A stretch of 11,808 nt of DNA from Armatimonadetes bacterium UBA5419 (lineage in GTDB: Bacteria; Armatimonadota; UBA10988): the NCBI GenBank assembly GCA_002409445.1, contig DHNJ01000031.1:912-12719 (forward strand). The letters run 5' to 3'. Below the pieces are notes generated by a model. The model had not been told where the DNA came from. It worked only from the letters and a program-made list of their open reading frames with translations, and searched no databases. The position numbers and the translations under genes are program-made. Positions 7,516-11,808 of the stretch are shown here, in pieces (position 1 is the stretch's first letter; each line of letters begins with the position of its first letter).

Positions 7516-7532
7516 GGACGGGTCGCCCGTCC
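7516..7532 (-). repeat. Perfect inverted repeat (hairpin) between efp and accB
   Basis: GGACGGG and CCCGTCC form a 7-bp GC-only-but-one-pair stem around a 3-base loop. It lies in the only sizeable gap inside the minus-strand operon, 20 bases before the chosen accB start. No T-run follows, so it is not a standard intrinsic terminator. It could tune accB expression, mark an RNA processing site, or be incidental in GC-rich DNA. Confidence 0.45.
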
Positions 7533-7550
7533 CGTCGCGCGCAGCGGGCG

Positions 7551-8117
7551 CTAGGACTTGACCCGCTCGACGTACGCGCCCGAGCGCGTGTCGACCTTGA
7601 TACGATCACCAATGTTGATGAACAGCGGCACCGTGACCGTCGCACCCGAAGCGATGCGCGCGGGCTTGCTGCCGCCCGAAGCGGTGTCGCCGCGCAGGCC
7701 CGGGTCGGTGTCGGTGACCTCGGTCTCAATCGTGTTGGGTAGGTCCACCGAGAGGATCTCATCCTCCCACCAGCAGACCAGGACCTCGATCCCGTCGATC
7801 AGCCACTGCGCCTGGTCGCCGATGAGGTCGGCACCCAGATCGGTCTGCTCGAAGGTCTCCATGTCCATGAAAGTGTACACGTCGCCCTGCGCGTAGTTGA
7901 ACTGCAGCGGCCGCCGATCGAGGATGGCCTGCTCCATCTTCTCGCCCGCGCGGAAGGTCTTGTCGATGGTCTTGCCCGTCTTGACCTGCTGCAGCTTGGT
8001 GCGCACGAACGCGCCACCCTTGCCCGGCTTCACATGCTGGAACTCGATGATCCGCCATACCTCGCCGTCTTGGACGATGGTGATGCCGTTCCGAAAATCA
8101 CTGGTGTCAATGGCCAT
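7551..8117 (-). CDS. efp: Translation elongation factor P
   Basis: A 188-residue EF-P, close to the usual 185. EF-P binds between the ribosomal P and E sites and relieves stalling at consecutive prolines. The three-domain layout is clear: the KOW-like N-domain (AIDTSDFRNGITI) with the tip lysine in HVKPGKGGAF (Lys33, the position modified in many bacteria), the first OB domain (FRAGEKMEQAILDRRPLQF, FMDMETFEQ), and the C-terminal OB domain ending GATVTVPLFINIGDRIKVDT followed by RSGAYVERV. No modification enzyme (EpmA, YmfI or EarP type) is in the window, so the modification state is unknown. The ATG at 8117 gives the standard MAIDTSDF start. It is the first gene of the minus-strand block, about 40 bases after its predicted transcription start. 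Confidence 0.96.
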   Translation of the reverse strand: MAIDTSDFRNGITIVQDGEVWRIIEFQHVKPGKGGAFVRTKLQQVKTGKTIDKTFRAGEKMEQAILDRRPLQFNYAQGDVYTFMDMETFEQTDLGADLIGDQAQWLIDGIEVLVCWWEDEILSVDLPNTIETEVTDTDPGLRGDTASGGSKPARIASGATVTVPLFINIGDRIKVDTRSGAYVERVKS

Positions 8118-8138
8118 GGATCCGCCCGTCTCAACTCC

Positions 8139-8157
8139 CGCCACACCCGCGGTGGCG
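8139..8157 (-). repeat. Inverted repeat at the 5' end of the predicted efp transcript
   Basis: CGCCAC and GTGGCG form a 6-bp stem with a 7-base loop. The predicted transcription start (about 8158) puts this hairpin at the very 5' end of the efp mRNA, about 20 bases ahead of the start codon. A 5'-terminal stem could stabilise the message; this is inference from position only. Confidence 0.35.
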
Positions 8158-8164
8158 CCGCTCA

Positions 8165-8193
8165 AATCTACCCCGGCTCGCCCCTCTTGTCAA
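8165..8193 (-). promoter_or_regulatory. Predicted sigma70-type promoter of the efp-accBC-dxs operon
   Basis: Read on the minus strand, a consensus -35 box TTGACA (8193-8188) is followed by a 17-base spacer and TAGATT (8170-8165), which matches four of six -10 positions. The predicted start is near 8158. No other promoter-like pair of this quality was seen ahead of efp, and the downstream genes are tightly packed, so this probably drives much of the block. Confidence 0.65.
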
Positions 8194-8225
8194 CGTCAGA
8201 CCCCCGCCCATACCCCGTTCAACCC

Positions 8226-8254
8226 TTGACAGCAGCCCCGATCATGCCAATACT
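8226..8254 (+). promoter_or_regulatory. Predicted sigma70-type promoter of the suf operon
   Basis: A consensus -35 box TTGACA (8226-8231) is followed by a 17-base spacer and AATACT (8249-8254), which matches four of six -10 positions. The predicted start is near 8261, giving a leader of about 35 bases before the GTG of the regulator gene. Its -35 box is 32 bases from that of the divergent efp promoter, so the two promoters are back to back. Confidence 0.65.
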
Positions 8255-8255
8255 G

Positions 8256-8272
8256 AACTAGGTTAACTAATT
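8256..8272 (+). promoter_or_regulatory. Putative operator: imperfect dyad over the suf transcription start
   Basis: AACTAGGTTAACTAATT is a 17-bp imperfect palindrome centred on 8264, with six of eight positions paired across the axis. It is AT-rich in otherwise GC-rich DNA and begins two bases after the -10 box, so a bound protein would block transcription. MarR-family dimers usually bind dyads of about this size, and the gene just downstream encodes one. The same stretch also contains two direct AACTA copies nine bases apart, a different possible reading. Function is inferred from symmetry and position. Confidence 0.5.
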
Positions 8273-8295
8273 TCACCACAGAGGTCGAGGGCACC

Positions 8296-8904
8296 GTGAC
8301 GACGAGGGCCGAACAGCAGTCGAAGATGGTTCCGCCACAGTCGGAAGCCAGGCTGATCATGCAGTTCGTGCGCCTGGTTTCCGAGGGCCTCTTGGAGCAG
8401 GTTTTTGCCGACGTCGCCTGGCGGGAGCCATCGGGGTCGACCGAGCAAGTCACGCCCGCGCAGTTCGAGGTGTTACGCTACATCGACAGCCACCATCGGT
8501 CGAGTGTCGGCCAGGTCTCGACGGCCTTGGGCCTCACGAGCGCAGCGGTGACCAAGGCGGTTGGCGGCTTAGCCGAAGGGCGGGTCACGCCCCTGGTCGT
8601 GCGCCTACCTGACACCGACCGGCGGGTCGTGCGCTTGAGTACGACAAAGGCTGGCGCGGCGCTGGTCGCCCAGCTCGCGACGGCGATCGAGACGCAGTTG
8701 ATGCGCGTGGTCGAGTCGCTGCCGGTGACCCAGCGCGGTGAACTGAAGCGTGGGCTGCGGGCCTTCCTGGCCGCCGCGGTCACCAACGAGCGAGCAGGCG
8801 ATTGGGCCTGCTTGCGCTGTGGCGCACAACATAGTGGCTCATGCGTGATCGAGCAGGCCGGCTTCGGTGCTGACTGCGAGCCGTACCGCATGGGTCGGGA
8901 GTGA
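8296..8904 (+). CDS. MarR-family regulator with a C-terminal four-cysteine cluster, probable suf operon regulator
   Basis: A 202-residue winged-helix DNA-binding protein. Residues 52-118 match the MarR core: TPAQFEVLRYID, the recognition helix region LGLTSAAVTKAVGGL, and the wing with DTDRRVVRLSTTKAG. Flanking helices at about 17-42 and 120-162 should form the dimer interface. The C-terminus (170-202) is unusual: it holds all four cysteines of the protein, at 172, 175, 183 and 194 (C-x2-C-x7-C-x10-C), with His179 between. Such a cluster could bind Fe-S or zinc. As the first gene of a SUF operon it is most simply a sensor of Fe-S or iron status that represses its own promoter. It belongs by fold to MarR, not to the DeoR-like SufR or the Rrf2 regulators IscR and RirA. 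The GTG start at 8296 has GAGG a few bases upstream and fits the predicted promoter. Family firm; ligand and role inferred. Confidence 0.85.
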   Translation: MTTRAEQQSKMVPPQSEARLIMQFVRLVSEGLLEQVFADVAWREPSGSTEQVTPAQFEVLRYIDSHHRSSVGQVSTALGLTSAAVTKAVGGLAEGRVTPLVVRLPDTDRRVVRLSTTKAGAALVAQLATAIETQLMRVVESLPVTQRGELKRGLRAFLAAAVTNERAGDWACLRCGAQHSGSCVIEQAGFGADCEPYRMGRE

Positions 8905-8910
8905 CAGAGG

Positions 8911-9222
8911 ATGGTTTCGGAGACAGCGGTCTACGAGGTGCTCAAGGGCTGTTACGACCCAGAGATCCCAATCAATGTGGTCGACCTGGGCCTGGTCTAC
9001 GGGGTCGCCGTCGACGGCGATGCGGTCATCATCGACCTGACCCTAACGAGCGTTGGCTGCCCGTTAGCCGGCGAAGTTGTGGCCCAGGTGCGCGAGGCGG
9101 CCAAGTCACTCGAGGGCGTCAGCGAGGCCACTGTGAACCTGGTTTGGTCGCCGCCTTGGATGCCCAATATGGCCTCCGAGGAAGGCAAGCAGATGCTCTC
9201 GATGATGGGCGTGCCCATCTAG
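8911..9222 (+). CDS. sufT: SufT-like Fe-S maturation protein (MIP18/DUF59 family)
   Basis: A 103-residue single-domain protein of the MIP18 (DUF59) family, whose members help deliver or mature iron-sulfur clusters. The signatures are present: YDPEIPINVVDLGLVY (15-30), the LTLTSVGCP segment with the conserved Cys50, and the C-terminal WSPPWMPNMASEEGKQML. An additional Cys14 precedes the DPE motif. The ATG at 8911 follows the regulator stop by six bases, with GGGAG nine bases upstream. Placement inside the suf operon points to SufT rather than the phenylacetate-pathway PaaD relatives, and it lacks the P-loop ATPase domain seen in fused ApbC/Mrp forms. Confidence 0.9.
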   Translation: MVSETAVYEVLKGCYDPEIPINVVDLGLVYGVAVDGDAVIIDLTLTSVGCPLAGEVVAQVREAAKSLEGVSEATVNLVWSPPWMPNMASEEGKQMLSMMGVPI

Positions 9223-9256
9223 TTTCGAACCACAGATGACGAAGGAAGTAGCGACG

Positions 9257-10006
<750 letters not shown>

Positions 10007-10008
10007 CC

Positions 10009-11448
10009 ATGGCACAACCTACTGAAGCCGAACTGCGCGAACGCGAACAGCTGCGTGACCTGCGCTCCGACTACGCCGAGCGCTACGGGTTCCACGACGA
10101 ACGTGAGAACGTCTATGACACCGGCGCCGGCCTCTCGGAGGCGGTCGTCCGCGACATCTCCGCGCGCAAGAACGAGCCCGAATGGATGCTGGCCAAGCGC
10201 CTCGAGGCGCTCGCCCACTTCCTCGAACGGCCCATGCCCACCTGGGGCGGCCACCTCGGCGACATCAACTTCGACGAGATCACCTACTATGTGCGGCCTG
10301 TCGAGCAGAAGGAAGTCGACTGGGATGAGGTCCCAGAAGACATCAAGTACACCTTCGACCGCCTCGGCATCCCCGAGGCCGAACGCTCGGCCCTGCTCGG
10401 TGGCGTCGGCGCGCAGTACGACTCGGAGGTCGTCTACCACTCGCTCCAGGCGCAGTGGGAGGCCCAGGGCGTGCTGTTCCTCTCGCCCGAGGAGGCCGTC
10501 GAACAGCACGAGGACCTCGTCCGCGAGTACTTCGGCACGATCGTCCCGCACAACGACAACAAGTTCGCCGCGCTGAACACCGCGGTCTGGTCGGGCGGTA
10601 GCTTTGTCTACGTGCCCGCAGGCGTCCACGTGGACATCCCGCTGCAGGCCTACTTCCGCATCAATACGGCCAATGTTGGCCAGTTCGAGCGGACGCTGAT
10701 CATCGCCGAAGAGGGCAGTTTCGTCCACTACGTCGAAGGCTGTACCGCGCCGATCTACTCCAAGGACAGCCTGCACTCGGCGGTCGTCGAGATCGTTGTC
10801 AAGCCAGGCGCGCGCGTGCGCTATTCGACCATCCAGAACTGGTCCAACAACGTCTATAACCTGGTTACCAAGCGTGCCGTCGCCTATCGCGATGCGACCA
10901 TGGAGTGGGTCGACGCGAACCTGGGCAGCAAGCTGACCATGAAGTACCCGGCGGTCATCCTGCTCGAGCCGGGCGCCCACGGCGAAGTGCTGTCGATCGC
11001 CTTCGCCGGCGCCGGCCAGCACCAGGACACCGGCGCCAAGATGGTCCACGCGGCGCCGCACACGACCAGCCGGATCATCTCCAAGTCGATCAGTAAGGAC
11101 GGCGGCCGCGCGGGCTATCGCGGCCTGTGCCGCGTCTATCCGGGCTCCGAGGACGTCCGCGCGAACGTCGTCTGCGACGCGCTGCTGCTCGATGAGCACT
11201 CGCGCTCCGACACCTACCCTTACATCGAGATCGAGGACAAGCACGTCCAGATCGGTCACGAGGCATCGGTCAGCAAGGTCGGCGCGGAGCAGCTGTTCTA
11301 CCTGATGAGCCGCGGGCTGACCGAGGACGAGGCGATCGGCATGATCGTCAACGGCTTCATCGAGCCGATCGTCAAGGAGCTGCCCATGGAGTACGCGGTC
11401 GAGATGAACCGCCTGATCGAGTTGCAGATGGAAGGTTCGGTAGGCTGA
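10009..11448 (+). CDS. sufB: Fe-S cluster assembly scaffold protein SufB
   Basis: A 479-residue SufB, near the family norm of about 470-495. SufB and SufD form the scaffold on which clusters are built, with SufC supplying ATP hydrolysis. Family landmarks are NKFAALNTAVWSGGSFVYVP (184-203), GCTAPIYSKDSLH with Cys245, YSTIQNWSNNVYNLVTKRA (272-290), ANVVCDALL with Cys389, and QIGHEASVSK (414-423) with Glu418. Cys245 and Cys389 correspond to E. coli Cys254 and Cys405, which take part in sulfur transfer and cluster building, so the site looks complete; Cys374 is an extra cysteine nearby. The start is firm: AGGAGG lies across the end of sufC, seven bases before the ATG, and the sufC stop is two bases upstream. 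Confidence 0.97.
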   Translation: MAQPTEAELREREQLRDLRSDYAERYGFHDERENVYDTGAGLSEAVVRDISARKNEPEWMLAKRLEALAHFLERPMPTWGGHLGDINFDEITYYVRPVEQKEVDWDEVPEDIKYTFDRLGIPEAERSALLGGVGAQYDSEVVYHSLQAQWEAQGVLFLSPEEAVEQHEDLVREYFGTIVPHNDNKFAALNTAVWSGGSFVYVPAGVHVDIPLQAYFRINTANVGQFERTLIIAEEGSFVHYVEGCTAPIYSKDSLHSAVVEIVVKPGARVRYSTIQNWSNNVYNLVTKRAVAYRDATMEWVDANLGSKLTMKYPAVILLEPGAHGEVLSIAFAGAGQHQDTGAKMVHAAPHTTSRIISKSISKDGGRAGYRGLCRVYPGSEDVRANVVCDALLLDEHSRSDTYPYIEIEDKHVQIGHEASVSKVGAEQLFYLMSRGLTEDEAIGMIVNGFIEPIVKELPMEYAVEMNRLIELQMEGSVG

Positions 11449-11450
11449 CG

Positions 11451-11808
11451 ATGGCGTTTCTTGACGGCTTCACCCCGCAGACCGCGGCCGCTCTGGCCGC
11501 CAGCGAGCCCGACTGGCTGGCCGCGACCCGCACCGCCGCCGCCGCGCAGTTCGCGGACGTGCCCTACCCGACGACCCGCGGCGAGGAGGACTGGCGCCGG
11601 CTCGACTTGCGTCGGATCAACTTCGACCGCGTCGCCAAGCTAACACCCGCCTCGGCCAACGGCCTACTGCCCAGCGCCGTCGCGCGCGACGAGCTCGCCG
11701 GCCACCTGGCCCTGCGCGCCGGCCAGCCGACTGAGCTCTGGCTCGCGCCCGAGTGGGCCGAGCAAGGCGTCATCCTAACGACCCTGGGTGCCGCTGCCCA
11801 GCAGCACC
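11451..11808 (+). CDS. sufD: Fe-S cluster assembly protein SufD, N-terminal part
   Basis: The frame opens with ATG at 11451, two bases after the sufB stop, and stays open to the right edge, giving 119 residues. The segment PYPTTRGEEDWRRLDL (about 38-53), followed by RRINFDRV, matches the conserved start of SufD, where a P-x-x-R-x-E-x-WR-x-x-D motif precedes the beta-helix core. An alanine-rich N-terminus (TAAALAASEPDWLAATRTAA) is normal for the family. The core and the conserved C-terminal histidine region lie outside the window. Identity rests on the motif plus position directly after sufB. Confidence 0.88.
   Translation, partial: MAFLDGFTPQTAAALAASEPDWLAATRTAAAAQFADVPYPTTRGEEDWRRLDLRRINFDRVAKLTPASANGLLPSAVARDELAGHLALRAGQPTELWLAPEWAEQGVILTTLGAAAQQH

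Noticed and set aside
7516..7532. Intrinsic terminator after efp
   Set aside because: The stem is good but no T-run follows on the minus strand, and the downstream genes have no other obvious promoter.
8118..8295. A small gene, riboswitch or RNA gene in the divergent intergenic region
   Set aside because: No start codon with a ribosome binding site and a sensible frame, and no larger conserved-looking RNA fold; the space is accounted for by two promoters, a dyad and short leaders.

Overview
The window looks like chromosomal housekeeping DNA from a high-GC bacterium. It holds two divergently transcribed gene blocks that face away from a 178-base control region at 8118-8295. The left block's order (efp, accB, accC, nusB, xseA, xseB, ispA, dxs, read on the minus strand) is a Gram-positive-like order seen in Firmicutes and some deep lineages. 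The suf order sufT-sufC-sufB-sufD and the high GC would fit a Chloroflexota-type or similar deep-branching bacterium. That assignment is inference; nothing in the window fixes the phylum.

Minus strand, 8117 down to 1, is probably one long operon: elongation factor P (efp), the biotin carrier protein of acetyl-CoA carboxylase (accB), a small unrecognised lipoprotein, biotin carboxylase (accC), transcription factor NusB, both subunits of exonuclease VII (xseA, xseB), a short-chain prenyl diphosphate synthase (ispA-like), DXP synthase (dxs), and the start of an exported TPR protein that runs off the left edge. Most junctions are stop/start overlaps or gaps of 25 bases or less. The exception is efp-accB, where a 54-base gap carries a perfect hairpin. 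The operon joins fatty-acid precursor synthesis, isoprenoid precursor synthesis, translation and DNA repair functions.

Plus strand, 8296 to the right edge, is a SUF iron-sulfur cluster assembly operon: a MarR-family regulator, a SufT/MIP18-like protein, the ATPase SufC, the scaffold SufB, and the N-terminus of SufD (cut by the window edge). A good sigma70-type promoter with a consensus TTGACA box precedes the regulator, and an imperfect 17-bp dyad lies over the predicted transcription start.

The most interesting point is the regulator. It is a MarR-type winged-helix protein, not one of the usual suf regulators (SufR, IscR, RirA). All four of its cysteines form a C-terminal C-x2-C-x7-C-x10-C cluster. 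With its position as first gene of the suf operon and the dyad over its own promoter, this suggests a metal- or Fe-S-sensing autoregulator of a kind I do not recognise. Second-line points are an AccC with changes in three normally near-invariant motifs beside an AccB with an atypical biotin site, and the lipoprotein gene wedged between them.
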